From assembly GCF_040529065.1 (NCBI RefSeq), contig NZ_CP132343.1, forward strand, positions 1,240,001-1,304,000: a stretch of 64,000 nucleotides of DNA. The letters are read 5' to 3'. Below are positions 1-9,195 of the stretch, in pieces (position 1 is the stretch's first letter; each line of letters opens with the position of its first letter). The notes below the pieces were generated by a model, which was given only the letters and a program-made list of their open reading frames with translations, ran no database searches and was not told where the DNA came from. This stretch comes from Xanthomonas sacchari. GTDB lineage: Bacteria; Pseudomonadota; Gammaproteobacteria; Xanthomonadales; Xanthomonadaceae. The translations under genes and the position numbers were made by a program.

Positions 1-84
1 TGCGTCGGCGGCGTCCGGATGCAGATGCGCCTGCCACAGGGTGTGGGCGAGCGCGGACAGTGCGGAAGGAGCGGGTGCGGTCAT
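1..84 (-). CDS. Start of a minus-strand gene, probably amylosucrase SuxB (truncated by window edge)
   Basis: Only the first 28 codons lie in the window, reading MTAPAPSALSALAHTLWQAH and onward, too few to identify a family. The ATG is preceded by a short 47-base gap after the suxA stop, so the two genes are probably co-transcribed. In the Xanthomonas sux locus the gene beside the TonB receptor suxA is the amylosucrase suxB, which splits sucrose and builds glucan. The identification is therefore by gene order alone; any other sucrose-active glycosidase would fit equally well. Confidence 0.4.
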   Translation of the reverse strand, partial: MTAPAPSALSALAHTLWQAHLHPDAADA

Positions 85-131
85 GGGGGGCTTGGCCGCG
101 CCCCGGGCGGGGCGCGGATGTGCGGTCCTCG

Positions 132-2591
132 TCAGAAGTCGTAGCGTAGGCTGATGCTGGAAGTGCGGCCCGGGATCGAGCGCGCACGGATCACGCCGGA
201 AGCCGCGTCGGCGATCGACGCTTCCTCCGCTTCGGTCAGGCCGAAGGTGTTGAACAGGTTGTTGACGTTGAGCGAGACGGTCAGCGCATCGGTGATGCGG
301 TAATCGCCGAACAGGTTGACCTGGGTGTAGCCGGGCATCTTCAGCTGGTTGCTGTCCTGGGTGTAGGCCGAGCTGGTGCCGATCGCATTGACCCCGACCT
401 GGTAGCGCTCGCCGCGGTAGCTCGGCGTCAACTGCCAGACGAAGCGCGCCTGCCGACGCGGGGTGTTGCCGGCGTTGGCCGGGGTGATCTGGTCCTTGTC
501 GATGGTGGCGTCGGTCCAGGTCAGGCCGCCGTTGAGGCTGAAGCCGCCAGTGCGGTAAGCGGCTTCGAGTTCCAGGCCGTGCGCCTTGTAGGTGCGGTCG
601 AAGAAGCGCTGGGTGGTGGCTTCGTAGTTCTGCTCCTGGGTGCGCGCGGCGAAGGCGGTGGCAAACAGGCTCAGCCCGCCGCTGCGCCACTTCAGGCCGC
701 CTTCGAGCTGCTTGACGAAGTTCACCGCCTCGTTGGAGGACACCGAGCCGTCGTCGCGGACCACGCCGAACAGCAGGCGGTCGGCATTGGCGCGCGCGCC
801 GCGGCTGTAGCGCGCGAACGCGGCCAGGTCGTCGTTGAGCATATAATTGCCGCCGAACGAATACGACAGGTAGTTCCAGTCGTAGCGCACCGGCTTTGGG
901 TTGGCGTAGTCGATGGTCGCTACGCTTTGCTCCGGCGCCTCGATCACGCCGTCGCCGTTCACGTCGACATTGCTGGCCAGTACGCCGCCGACGGTGTTGC
1001 CGCGCGCGCGGCCCATGTCGTAGCGCAGGCTGCCGTCCACGCTCAACGGACCCTGGTCCCAGCTCAGCGCCAGGTACGGCGCGTTGATGTCGTAGCGCAC
1101 GTCGTAGTGGCGGGTGTTGTCCAGCCCCCAGTACGGCACGCCGTAGGCGTACAGGCCGTCCTGCGAGCGCAGGCTGCCGTCGGCGGCGACCACGTCCAGC
1201 AGCCGCGCACGGTGCCCCAGCGACTGCACGTAGGAGTTCCAGGTCCAGTCCACGTCGATGGTCTGCCGCGAGGTGTACCAGCCGGCCTTGAGGTTGAGAT
1301 TGCCGCCGTCGCCGCTGCCGAAGTCGCGCGCCAGGCTGAAGTCGTTGACCGCGTTGCCCAGGCCGTTGAGGTGCACGTTGAACAGATGCGTGCGCAGCGC
1401 CAGCCCGGTGTAGGCCTGGCCGGCGTTCGGGCCGTCGACGTAGCGCAGGCTGGCACCGGCGCCGCCGATGCTCGCCGCCAGCGCGCCGGCATCGGCGACC
1501 TGCGCGGGGAACGGCGAAACGAAGCGGCCGGAGGTGTCGGCGATGCGGAACTTGTCGGTCAGGGTCCAGCCACCGCCGATGTCGAACTGCGCCTCGGCGC
1601 CGAACGCGCGCGACAGCGGATGCATGCCGTCGCTCAGTTCCACCCGCGACGGCTTGTTGCCGCCATCGAGGGTGGCGCTGCTGCGGAAGTACGGGCTGTA
1701 CAGCGTGTCGGTGCCGGGATCGAAACCGTCGATGCTGCCGAAGTGCGGCGACCCGTCGCTGCCGCTGACCCGCGTGGGCACCGGCAGGTAGCCGGCGGCG
1801 CGGTCGTTGAGGTACTTGGCGTAGACGCGCACGTAGCCGTTGTCGAACAGCCGGGTCAGGTTGGCCTTGAGCTGGCCGCCCTTGTCGGTGGTGTAGCCGG
1901 CGTCGCGTACACCGTCGCCGCGCCGGTAGAAACCGCCGACGTTGAACTGCCAGTGCTCGGCGAACGGTGCGCCGTAGTCGAAGTCCAGGCGGGTGTTGTC
2001 GTAGCCGCCCAGGCCGCGGGTGAGGCCGACGCTGCCGCCGGCGGTGTCGCCGGTCTTGCTGATGAAGTTGATGATGCCGCCGGGCGAGTTGCTGGCGAAG
2101 GTGGACGCCGAGCCGCCGCGGATCGCCTCGATGCGCTCCAGGCTGTAGTCGGCGCGCAGGAAGATGTCGGCATTGCCGAAGGCGATGTCGCCGAATTCCA
2201 GCACCGGCAGGCCGTCTTCCTGCAACTGCAGGAACTTGGCGCCACCGGAGGCGACCGGCAGGCCGCGCACGGCGATGTTGGCGTTGCCTTCGCCGCCGCT
2301 GGATTCGGAGCGGATGCCGGGGATGTTGCGGAAGATCTCGGCGGTGCTGCGCGGCGCCGACTGTTCGATCGCCTCGGCGCCGACGGTGCTGACCGAGACG
2401 CTGGACTTGAGCTTGCTCTTGGGCGTGGCGGTGCCGGTGACGAAGACCGAGTCCAGGCTGACCACGTCGCCCTGCGCCGCCGGGGCGTCGGCAGCGGCGG
2501 GCGTGGCCTGTTGCGCGAGCGCGCCCGGTGCGGACAGCGCCGCGGCGACGGCCAGGGCCAGGGTCTGCAGGCGGATCGAAGGGTGGTGCAT
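132..2591 (-). CDS. suxA: TonB-dependent outer-membrane receptor, probable sucrose receptor SuxA
   Basis: An 819-residue outer-membrane receptor that should import sucrose across the outer membrane using TonB energy. The ATG at 2591 follows a GGGAGA ribosome site and begins a signal peptide ending near ALAQQ. A TonB-box-like LDSVFVTG follows at about residue 48. The plug domain (NIPGIRSES, then IRGGSASTFASNSPGG) lies within about residues 60-190. The remainder is a TonB-dependent beta-barrel ending in the aromatic signature YDF. A 48-codon upstream extension in frame is proline-rich and was rejected as the start. The divergent suxC and the downstream truncated gene fit the Xanthomonas sux locus. 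The family is certain; the sucrose assignment rests on the neighbours. Confidence 0.88.
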   Translation of the reverse strand: MHHPSIRLQTLALAVAAALSAPGALAQQATPAAADAPAAQGDVVSLDSVFVTGTATPKSKLKSSVSVSTVGAEAIEQSAPRSTAEIFRNIPGIRSESSGGEGNANIAVRGLPVASGGAKFLQLQEDGLPVLEFGDIAFGNADIFLRADYSLERIEAIRGGSASTFASNSPGGIINFISKTGDTAGGSVGLTRGLGGYDNTRLDFDYGAPFAEHWQFNVGGFYRRGDGVRDAGYTTDKGGQLKANLTRLFDNGYVRVYAKYLNDRAAGYLPVPTRVSGSDGSPHFGSIDGFDPGTDTLYSPYFRSSATLDGGNKPSRVELSDGMHPLSRAFGAEAQFDIGGGWTLTDKFRIADTSGRFVSPFPAQVADAGALAASIGGAGASLRYVDGPNAGQAYTGLALRTHLFNVHLNGLGNAVNDFSLARDFGSGDGGNLNLKAGWYTSRQTIDVDWTWNSYVQSLGHRARLLDVVAADGSLRSQDGLYAYGVPYWGLDNTRHYDVRYDINAPYLALSWDQGPLSVDGSLRYDMGRARGNTVGGVLASNVDVNGDGVIEAPEQSVATIDYANPKPVRYDWNYLSYSFGGNYMLNDDLAAFARYSRGARANADRLLFGVVRDDGSVSSNEAVNFVKQLEGGLKWRSGGLSLFATAFAARTQEQNYEATTQRFFDRTYKAHGLELEAAYRTGGFSLNGGLTWTDATIDKDQITPANAGNTPRRQARFVWQLTPSYRGERYQVGVNAIGTSSAYTQDSNQLKMPGYTQVNLFGDYRITDALTVSLNVNNLFNTFGLTEAEEASIADAASGVIRARSIPGRTSSISLRYDF

Positions 2592-2700
2592 CGCTGTCTC
2601 TCCCGAAGCGAGTGGTGCAGTGGGTGGCGGCGCGCCGCTGCCGGAACGGGCAGGGCGCGGCGCGGTCGGTGGGTGCGGCGGCGTACAGATACGGCTGTCC

Positions 2701-2712
2701 GCAATCGATTGC
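2701..2712. promoter_or_regulatory. Operator-like palindrome for the LacI-type regulator
   Basis: The perfect 12-bp palindrome GCAATCGATTGC, centred on CG as LacI-family operators are, lies 110 bp upstream of suxA in the suxA/suxC divergent region. It shares the half-site CGATTGCAA with a second site at 2803-2816. SuxR is the obvious ligand, by inference. Confidence 0.6.
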
Positions 2713-2802
2713 AATTTGCAGTGCAGCAAATCCACCAGTGGCGCTTACGCCAACCTTAGCGTTGGGAGATCAAAGCATTCTGCATGGTGCAGCGCAGCGT
2801 TA

Positions 2803-2816
2803 CAAACGATTGCAAG
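2803..2816. promoter_or_regulatory. Second operator-like site on the suxC side
   Basis: CAAACGATTGCAAG is an imperfect palindrome around CG and shares CGATTGCAA with the site at 2701-2712. It lies about 70 bp before the suxC start, so each divergent gene has its own candidate LacI-family operator. Binding by SuxR is inferred. Confidence 0.5.
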
Positions 2817-2884
2817 CGCGGCGACACTCCGCTCCGCCGCTGCGGCCCGCCTCCCGCGTGCCCGACCCGCCCAGGCCGATGCCG

Positions 2885-4237
2885 ATGCTCATGCGTTCCG
2901 ATCGTCCCCTGCTTCCGCTCTCGCGCGTGCTGGCGCTCAACGCCGGTTTCTTCGGCGTGCAGTACAGCTTCGGGCTGCAGCAGAGCAACATGAGCCCGAT
3001 CTACAACTACCTGGGCGCCGACCACGCCAACCTTCCCTACCTGTGGCTGGCCGGCCCGATCACCGGGCTGGTGCTGCAACCGGTGGTCGGCGTACTCAGC
3101 GACCGCACCGTCACCCGCTGGGGCCGGCGCATGCCGTACATGGTGGTGGGCGCGCTGGTGTGCAGCCTGTGCCTGCTGACCATGCCCTTCAGCGTGGCGC
3201 TGTGGATGGCGGTGGCGCTGCTGTGGATGCTGGATGCGGCCAACAACGTGGCGATGGAGCCGTACCGCGCGCTGGTCAGCGACGTGCTGGCGCCGCCGCA
3301 GCGGCCGCTGGGCTACCTGACCCAGAGCGCGTTCACCGGCCTCGGCCAGACCCTGGCCTATGTCACCCCGCCGTTGCTGGTGTGGCTGGGCATGAACCAG
3401 GACGCGGCCAACGCCCACCACATTCCCTACGTCACCATCGCCGCGTTCGCGATCGGTGCGGGATTCTCCGCCGCCTCGATCCTGCTCACCGCGCGCAGCG
3501 TGCGCGAGCCGGTGCTGCCGGCGGCGGAATTGCAGCGCCTGCGCAGCGCCGCGGTCGGGCCGCTGGCGACGTTGCGCGAGATCGTCGACGCGGTGCGGCA
3601 GATGCCGCCGACGATGCGGCAGATGGCCCCGGTGATGCTGTTCCAGTGGTATGCGATGTTCTGCTACTGGCAGTACATCGTGCTGTCGCTGTCGACCACG
3701 CTGTTCGGCACCACCGCGGCGGACTCGCATGGCTTCCGCGAGGCCGGCCTGGTCAACGGGCAGATCGGCGGCTTCTACAACTTCGTGGCGTTCCTGGCCG
3801 CGTTCGCGATGGTGCCGGTGGCGCGCCGCGTCGGCCCCAAGGCCACCCACGCCGCCTGCCTGGTCGCCGCCGGCGTCGGCATGTGCGTGCTGCCGTCGAT
3901 CCACGACCGCTGGCTGTTGCTGCTGCCGATGATCGGCATCGGCCTGGCCTGGGCCAGCATGATGGGCAATCCCTACCTGATGCTGGCCAACAGCATCCCG
4001 CCCGAACGCACCGGCGTGTACATGGGCCTGTTCAACCTGTTCATCGTGCTGCCGATGCTGATCCAGATCGTGACCCTGCCGCTGTACTACGACAGCCTGC
4101 TGCAGGGCGATCCGCGCAACGTCATTCGCCTGGCCGGCGTGTTGATGCTGGCGGCGGCGGTGGCGATGTTGTTGGTGAAGCGTCGGGAATGGGGAACCGG
4201 GAATGGGGAATCGGAAAAGCGCGGCATCGTGCGCTGA
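2885..4237 (+). CDS. suxC: Major-facilitator sugar carrier, SuxC-like (SLC45-type)
   Basis: A 450-residue inner-membrane carrier with about 12 hydrophobic segments, expected to move sucrose from periplasm to cytoplasm. The loop [14 protein letters not shown] and the early [14 protein letters not shown] are typical of the MFS/SLC45 sucrose symporter group. Three closely spaced ATGs (2879, 2885, 2891) make the exact start uncertain; 2885 was chosen for spacing to a weak AGG. The last residues ([17 protein letters not shown]) are odd: they are encoded by an intergenic repeat that begins at 4185, so the original reading frame has been extended into the repeat. It is transcribed divergently from suxA and convergently with suxR. 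Confidence 0.85.
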   Translation: MLMRSDRPLLPLSRVLALNAGFFGVQYSFGLQQSNMSPIYNYLGADHANLPYLWLAGPITGLVLQPVVGVLSDRTVTRWGRRMPYMVVGALVCSLCLLTMPFSVALWMAVALLWMLDAANNVAMEPYRALVSDVLAPPQRPLGYLTQSAFTGLGQTLAYVTPPLLVWLGMNQDAANAHHIPYVTIAAFAIGAGFSAASILLTARSVREPVLPAAELQRLRSAAVGPLATLREIVDAVRQMPPTMRQMAPVMLFQWYAMFCYWQYIVLSLSTTLFGTTAADSHGFREAGLVNGQIGGFYNFVAFLAAFAMVPVARRVGPKATHAACLVAAGVGMCVLPSIHDRWLLLLPMIGIGLAWASMMGNPYLMLANSIPPERTGVYMGLFNLFIVLPMLIQIVTLPLYYDSLLQGDPRNVIRLAGVLMLAAAVAMLLVKRREWGTGNGESEKRGIVR

Positions 4238-4360
4238 AACTCTGCGTGCTGACCGATCTCCCCAACTCCCTAATTCGAATGTAGAACCCTAGGCCAGCTG
4301 ATGCAGCGTCAGCGCGCGACCAACGCTTTTCCGATTCCCCATTCCCGACTCCCCATTCCC
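4185..4360. repeat. Paired inverted intergenic repeat, GGGAAT family, copy 1
   Basis: The left arm (4185-4223) is a run of GGGAAT/GGGGAATCGG units ending in AAAAGCGCG. The right arm (4312-4360) is its reverse complement, starting GCGCG and passing through CGCTTTTCCGATTCCCC. About 90 bp separate the arms, so the unit can form a long cruciform. Related copies lie at 6232, 7750, 9083 and 50822. The left arm overlaps the suxC 3' end. Confidence 0.75.
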
Positions 4361-4365
4361 AGCCT

Positions 4366-5397
4366 TCAAGCCGACTCCCGCACCACCAGACTCACCGGCA
4401 TCTCCACCGAATCCACCGGCGTGCCGGCGATCAGGTTCAGTACGCCGTCCACCAGCAGGGTGGCGGCCTGGGCCAGGTCCTGGCGCACGGTGGTCAGCGG
4501 CGGCTGGCTGTAGGCGGCCAGGGGGATGTCGTCGAAGCCGACCAGGGCGATGTCCTGCGGCACGCGGTGGCCGGCCTCGATCAGGGCGCGGATCGCGCCC
4601 AGGGCGATCACGTCGGAGGCGGCGAACACCGCATCCGGCGGGTCGGTCTTCTTCAGCATCGCGCGGGTCAGGCGGTAGGCGTCCTCGCTGAGGAAGTGGC
4701 TGCGCGCGTGCAGCCGCGGGTCGAACGCCAGGCCATGCGCGTCGAGCATGCGCCGGTAGCCGGCGAAGCGCGGCGCCACTTCGGGCAACTGCTCGTCGCC
4801 GAGGAAGGCGATGCGCCGGCGGCCATGCTCGATCAGGTGCGCGGTGGCCAGTTCGCCGCCGCGCAGGTTGTCGCTGCCCACGCTGGCATAGGCCTGGCCG
4901 TCGATGCGGCTGCCCCACACCAGCATCGGCAGGCCGCCGCGCGCGGCGGCGTCGAGCGAGGCGTGCTCGTGGCTCTGGCCGAGCATGATGACGCCGTCGG
5001 CGCGGCTGTTGCGCGCCAGGTCCTCGACCCAGTGGTCCTGGTGCTGGTCCAGCTTGGACAGCAGCATGCTGTAGCCGCGCGCGGTCAGCGCGTCGGCCAG
5101 CAGCGCCAGCATGGTCATCATGAACGGGTCCGACAGCGGCTGCTCGTGCGCGTGCATCAGCGGCACCGCCACGCAGACGATGTTGGAGCGGCGCGAGCGC
5201 AGGCTGCGCGCCACCGGATCGACCCGGTAGCCGGCGTCGCGGGCGAGCTGCTTGATGTAGGCGCGGGTGCGTTCGGCGACCACGGGATTGTCGGCCAGCG
5301 CGCGCGACACCGTGGATTCGGAGACGCCGGCCATGCGCGCGATGTCGGCCATCTGCAGGCGCGCGGCGGGCGCGCCGGATTCGGGTTTGTCGGACAT
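4366..5397 (-). CDS. suxR: LacI-family repressor, probable SuxR
   Basis: A 343-residue regulator. The LacI helix-turn-helix is at about residues 18-40 (ADIARMAGVSESTVSRALAD) followed by the hinge with VDPVARSLRSRRS, then a periplasmic-binding-protein-like effector domain ending in VSLVVRES. The start MSDKPESG was chosen because the upstream in-frame extension runs through the next gene. Its position beside suxC and suxA, and two LacI-type palindromes in their shared promoter, suggest that it represses the sucrose genes until the sugar is present. The family is certain; the name follows gene order. Confidence 0.88.
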   Translation of the reverse strand: MSDKPESGAPAARLQMADIARMAGVSESTVSRALADNPVVAERTRAYIKQLARDAGYRVDPVARSLRSRRSNIVCVAVPLMHAHEQPLSDPFMMTMLALLADALTARGYSMLLSKLDQHQDHWVEDLARNSRADGVIMLGQSHEHASLDAAARGGLPMLVWGSRIDGQAYASVGSDNLRGGELATAHLIEHGRRRIAFLGDEQLPEVAPRFAGYRRMLDAHGLAFDPRLHARSHFLSEDAYRLTRAMLKKTDPPDAVFAASDVIALGAIRALIEAGHRVPQDIALVGFDDIPLAAYSQPPLTTVRQDLAQAATLLVDGVLNLIAGTPVDSVEMPVSLVVRESA

Positions 5398-5473
5398 GCG
5401 GAGCGGGCGCGACGGACGAAGCGGAACCGGCAGTGTATGCCAGGCGCGCGTCGCGGCGCTGCGCTGCGCATGG

Positions 5474-6214
5474 CTAGGCCATGTGCAGGCCGCCGTTGAC
5501 CGCGTAGTCGGCGCCGGTGACGTAGGCGGCCTCGTCCGAGGCCAGCCAGGCGCACAGCGCGGCCACTTCCTCGGGTTTGCCGAGCCGGCGCAGCGGCACC
5601 GAGCTGGCCAGGCGGTCGAGCACGTCCGGCGGGAAGCCGCTGATCGCCGCGCTGGCGATGTAGCCGGGCGAGACGGTATTGACGGTGACCCCGCGCGAGG
5701 CCACTTCCTGCGCCAGCGCGCGGCTGAAGCCCTGCATCGCCGCCTTGGCGGTGGCGTAGTTGATCTGCCCGATCTGACCCTTCTGCGCGCTGACCGCACC
5801 GATGTTGACGATGCGGCCCCAGCCACGCGCGGTCATGCCGTCCACCACCTGCTTGGTGATGTTGAACAGCGCATGCAGATTGCTGGCGATCACCGCCTGC
5901 CAGTCCTCGCGGCCCATCTGCCGGAACAGCATGTCGCGGCTGCCGCCGGCGTTGTTGACCAGCACGTCGATCTCGCCGACCTCGGCCTTGACCTTGGCGA
6001 ACGCGGCCACCGTCGAATCCCAGTCGGTGGCGTTGCCCTCGGAGGCGATGAAGTCGAAGCCGAGCTCGCGCTGCTCGCGCAGCCACGCCGACTTGCGCGG
6101 CGAGTCCGGCCCGCAGCCGGCAACCACGGTATGGCCGTTGCGCGCCAGCTTCTGGCAGATCGCGGTACCGATGCTGCCCATGCCGCTGGTGACGTAGGCG
6201 ATTCTGAGGGTCAC
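5474..6214 (-). CDS. phaB: NADPH-dependent acetoacetyl-CoA reductase (PhaB type SDR)
   Basis: A 246-residue short-chain dehydrogenase of the length usual for PhaB, which reduces acetoacetyl-CoA to 3-hydroxybutyryl-CoA. The glycine motif is TSGMGSIG near the N-terminus, NNAGG lies at about residue 88, and the active site YATAK is followed by GYIASAAISG and the conserved end GADYAVNGGLHMA. The start is a GTG at 6214 placed six bases after a strong GAAGGAG. The related FabG reductases share this fold, so a broader 3-oxoacyl reductase role cannot be excluded. No PHA synthase is in view. Intergenic repeats separate it from citMHS upstream. Confidence 0.8.
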   Translation of the reverse strand: MTLRIAYVTSGMGSIGTAICQKLARNGHTVVAGCGPDSPRKSAWLREQRELGFDFIASEGNATDWDSTVAAFAKVKAEVGEIDVLVNNAGGSRDMLFRQMGREDWQAVIASNLHALFNITKQVVDGMTARGWGRIVNIGAVSAQKGQIGQINYATAKAAMQGFSRALAQEVASRGVTVNTVSPGYIASAAISGFPPDVLDRLASSVPLRRLGKPEEVAALCAWLASDEAAYVTGADYAVNGGLHMA

Positions 6215-6231
6215 GTTGAACTCCTTCGGAG

Positions 6232-6318
6232 TTGGGAATCGAGAATGGGGAATCGGGATTGGACGGGCGCGCGGGCGGTGGCTTCTACGAATCCCCAATG
6301 CCCAATCCCCAATCCCGG
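6232..6318. repeat. GGGAAT-family inverted repeat, copy 2
   Basis: The left arm at 6232-6260 (TTGGGAATCGAGAATGGGG) and the right arm at 6290-6318 (AATCCCCAATGCCC) are inverted around a 30-bp loop in the phaB/citMHS gap. It belongs to the same family as 4185-4360 but has shorter arms. Confidence 0.7.
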
Positions 6319-6325
6319 GCGGCGC

Positions 6326-7651
6326 TCACTTGGCCAGCGGAAACAGACCGAACAACAGCCCGCCGCCCATCAACACCAACGACACCAGCACCGCCCATTT
6401 CAGGGTGAAGCGTTGGTGGTCAGCGAAGTCGACCTTGGCCAGGCCGACCAGCAGGTAGGTGGACGGCACCAGTGGGCTGAGCAGGTGCACTGGTTGTCCG
6501 GCCAGCGAGGCGCGGGCCATTTCCACCGGGGTGATGCCGTAGTGGCTGGCGGCGTCGGACAGGATCGGCAGCACGCCGAAGTAGAAGGCGTCGTTGGACA
6601 TGAAGAAGGTGAAGGGCATGCTCGCCAGTGCGGTGATCACCGCCAGGTACGGGCCCCAGGCGTCGGGGATCACCGCCAGGAAGCTGCGCGACATCGCCTC
6701 GACCATGCCGGTGTTGGAGAGGATGCCGGTGAACACGCCGGCGGCGAAGATCAGCGACACCACCGACAGCACGTTGCCGGCATGGTTGACCAGGCGGCGG
6801 CGCTGCTCGGCCAGGTTCGGGTAGTTGATCAGCAGCGCCAGCGCGAAGCCGATCATGAACAGCACCGGCATCGGCAGCACACCGATCACCAGCGCCGCCA
6901 TCAGCGCCAGGGTCAGTGCCAGGTTCACCCACAGCAGCCGCGGCCGCTTGATGTCCTCGGCATCCTCCACGGTGGGCAGGGCCTCGCCGTCATCGGCCAC
7001 GCTGCTGTCCATCCAGGCATCGCCCGGCAGCGTCACCACGCCGAGGCGGCGGCGTTCCTTCATGCCCAGGTACCAGGCCAGCACCAGGATGCCGGCGATC
7101 GCCAGCGCCATCGCCGGCACCAGCGGCACGAACACGTCGGCCGGATCCACGTGCAGGGCGGTGGCGGCGCGCGCGGTGGGGCCGCCCCACGGCGTCAGGT
7201 TCATCACGCCGCCGGCGAGAATGGTCACGCAGGTCATGTTCAGCGCGTTCATGCCCAGCCGCCGGTACAGCGGCAGCATCGCCGAAATGGTGATCATGTA
7301 GGTGGTGGAGCCGTCGCCGTCGAGCGAGATCAGCAGCGCCAGCACCGCGGTGCCGACCACGATCTTCATCGGGTCGCCCTTGACCAGGCGCAGGATGCGC
7401 CGGACCAGCGGATCGAACAGGCCGGCGTCGATCATCACCCCGAAGTACAGGATCGCGAACATCAGCATGACGCCGGTGGGCGCGATCTTCTTGATCCCCT
7501 CCAGCATCATCTCGTTGATGCCGGTGCCGAAGCCGCCGGCCAGCGCGAACACGATCGGGACGATGATCAGCGCGACCAGCGGCGACAGCCGCTTGCTCAT
7601 GATCAGGTACATGAAGGTAATGACCATTCCGAAACCGAGCGCGGTCAGCAT
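6326..7651 (-). CDS. CitMHS-family citrate/divalent-metal transporter
   Basis: A 441-residue polytopic inner-membrane protein with about 11-12 hydrophobic segments. The CitMHS/ion-transporter hallmarks SLDGDGSTTYMIT and LTPWGGPTARAA lie in the first half, and MSNDAFYFGVLPIL in the second, with a charged cytoplasmic loop between. The family carries citrate complexed with magnesium or calcium in exchange for or with protons. The ATG at 7651 has GAGGAA five bases upstream. The upstream gene on the same strand is an OprO/P-type porin, and a TctDE-like two-component system lies divergent beyond that, so citrate or a related tricarboxylate is the likely substrate. Metal preference cannot be read from sequence. 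Confidence 0.88.
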   Translation of the reverse strand: MLTALGFGMVITFMYLIMSKRLSPLVALIIVPIVFALAGGFGTGINEMMLEGIKKIAPTGVMLMFAILYFGVMIDAGLFDPLVRRILRLVKGDPMKIVVGTAVLALLISLDGDGSTTYMITISAMLPLYRRLGMNALNMTCVTILAGGVMNLTPWGGPTARAATALHVDPADVFVPLVPAMALAIAGILVLAWYLGMKERRRLGVVTLPGDAWMDSSVADDGEALPTVEDAEDIKRPRLLWVNLALTLALMAALVIGVLPMPVLFMIGFALALLINYPNLAEQRRRLVNHAGNVLSVVSLIFAAGVFTGILSNTGMVEAMSRSFLAVIPDAWGPYLAVITALASMPFTFFMSNDAFYFGVLPILSDAASHYGITPVEMARASLAGQPVHLLSPLVPSTYLLVGLAKVDFADHQRFTLKWAVLVSLVLMGGGLLFGLFPLAK

Positions 7652-7749
7652 GGAAGTTCCTCAGGGCAGTGCATGAAAGAAGATGGAACCCGCATCGGGG
7701 ATCCGAGAAGAGGCCGACCAGACGTCACGTCGCACGATCCCGCCGTTGC

Positions 7750-7780
7750 GAATCCCGAATCCCCATTCCCCAATCCCGGC
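7750..7780. repeat. GGGAAT-family repeat, single arm
   Basis: One reverse-oriented arm (AATCCCGAATCCCCATTCCC) lies directly after the porin stop codon, in the porin/citMHS gap. I see no clear partner arm; the weak GGGGATCCGAGAAG at about 7695 may be its decayed remnant. Confidence 0.6.
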
Positions 7781-7782
7781 AC

Positions 7783-8973
7783 TCAGAAGTCGTACTGGAA
7801 ACGACCGGTAATCGCGCGGGTATGGTCGAGCGTGGTCCCGGCCAGGTGATCGCGGTTGCGGCTGTCGATCAGGTTGAGCATCAGCCGCAGGTTCGGCTTG
7901 ATGTACCAGTTGCCGGCCAGCGTCCACGACGCGGTGGAGGCGTCGAGCAGATCCGGCTGGCCGTCACGGTGCTGCTCGCCCCACATGCGGTCGTAGCGCA
8001 GCGCCAGTTCGAAGGCGCCGTACTTGTGGTTGACCTGCTTGATGCGGGTGAAACGCCCGGTCTTGCTGTCGTAGCGGCGCGATTCGCCGGTGGCGAACCA
8101 GCTGACGAAGCCGTAGGCCGCCATCACGTCGGCACGCTGCGCGCCGTCGTCGAACAGTCCGCCGCTGAACTCGCCCTGCCACGACAACGGCCCGCGCACC
8201 TGCGCGTATTCCAGCGACCACTTGTCCACGTCGGTATCGCGACCGTCGGCGAAGCGCGCGAGGGTGATGCGGCTGTCGTCGGACAGATGTCCGGCCGGGC
8301 GCGGGCGGATACTCAGCGCCGGCGCACCGCCGGCGCCGGGATGGTCGTAGTGCTCGTGCGCCAGCGACAGGCCCAGGTGCAGCACGTCGCCGTCGCGCGC
8401 GCCTGGCGCCCACGTGCCGCGGCCGCCGAACGCGTGGCCGCGGACGTTGGAGACGTCGATGCTCTGCAGGCTGTAGACGCTGGCGGCCCAGGTGTAGTCG
8501 GTGCCCGCGGCCTGCCATGACACCGCCTTGCGGTACAGCGGCGCCAGCGTACTGGCCGCGCCGCTGCGCTCCAGGAACTGGCCGAAGTTGGAGCCGGTGC
8601 GGTCGTCGAGGGTGAAGTACTGCTTGAACTGGCCCACGGTGAGGGTGCCGGCATCGAATTTACGGGTGATGTAGACGTCCTTGGCCTCGATGCCCTTGCC
8701 GTTGAAGTCGTCCTGCAGCCCGGCGAAATCGCCTTCGACCTTGTAGCCGAAGCCGAAGAACTTGCCGGACACGTCCAGCCACAGCCGGCGGATCTCGGTG
8801 TCGTCGGGATTGGGCGTGCCGCGATTGTCGTTGTCGAAGTGGGCGAAATCCCAATGCAGGCGGCCACCGAGCTCGGCGGTCACCGGGCCGTCGTCGTCGC
8901 TGGCGGCGCGCGCCGATCCGGCCAGGCACAGCAACGCGCAGGCGCTGCCCAATGTCAGAGTCTTCAGTTCCAC
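7783..8973 (-). CDS. OprO/OprP-family outer-membrane porin (first copy)
   Basis: A 396-residue beta-barrel porin of the phosphate/polyphosphate-selective OprO/P family. It starts at a GTG at 8973 with AGGGGA just upstream and has a signal peptide ending around GSARAASDD. The mature part shows alternating aromatic strands, such as FFGFGYKVEGDFAG and the end RAITGRFQYDF. OprP-type porins are anion-selective. Here the gene leads a minus-strand group with a CitMHS carrier, which suggests passage of carboxylate anions rather than phosphate. That substrate is inferred from context. A paralogue with the same kind of neighbours lies at 20354-21526. Confidence 0.85.
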   Translation of the reverse strand: MELKTLTLGSACALLCLAGSARAASDDDGPVTAELGGRLHWDFAHFDNDNRGTPNPDDTEIRRLWLDVSGKFFGFGYKVEGDFAGLQDDFNGKGIEAKDVYITRKFDAGTLTVGQFKQYFTLDDRTGSNFGQFLERSGAASTLAPLYRKAVSWQAAGTDYTWAASVYSLQSIDVSNVRGHAFGGRGTWAPGARDGDVLHLGLSLAHEHYDHPGAGGAPALSIRPRPAGHLSDDSRITLARFADGRDTDVDKWSLEYAQVRGPLSWQGEFSGGLFDDGAQRADVMAAYGFVSWFATGESRRYDSKTGRFTRIKQVNHKYGAFELALRYDRMWGEQHRDGQPDLLDASTASWTLAGNWYIKPNLRLMLNLIDSRNRDHLAGTTLDHTRAITGRFQYDF

Positions 8974-9082
8974 GTCCCCTCCCAGGTGCGTGTCGCAGCG
9001 ATTGGATCGGCCCTCCAGCAACGGCCGCGGACCGGCATGGACGCAGCCTAGTCGGGCGTAGCTGTCAACGACCTGTCGGCAG

Positions 9083-9189
9083 TGGGGAATCGGGAATCGA
9101 GAATGGGGAATCGAAAAAGCGCGTTCCCGGATGCGCTAGGCTTCTGCCGTTGCTGTTTCCATTCCCCATTCCCGATTCACTATTCCCGG
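9083..9189. repeat. GGGAAT-family inverted repeat, copy 3, in a divergent promoter
   Basis: The left arm at 9083-9122 ends AAAAAGCGCG and the right arm at 9158-9189 contains CATTCCCCATTCCCGATTC. The pair fills most of the gap between the divergently transcribed porin and response-regulator genes, and ends seven bases before the regulator start codon. Confidence 0.7.
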
Positions 9190-9195
9190 CCTCCA

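Noticed and set aside
579-2759. A 726-codon plus-strand frame opposite suxA
   Set aside because: Valine/alanine-rich antisense translation of the TonB receptor, without signal peptide or domain.
7783-8973. Phosphate uptake porin
   Set aside because: Family naming suggests phosphate, but no pst, pho or polyphosphate gene is near, while a CitMHS carrier and TctDE-like system are; I therefore kept only the neutral family name.
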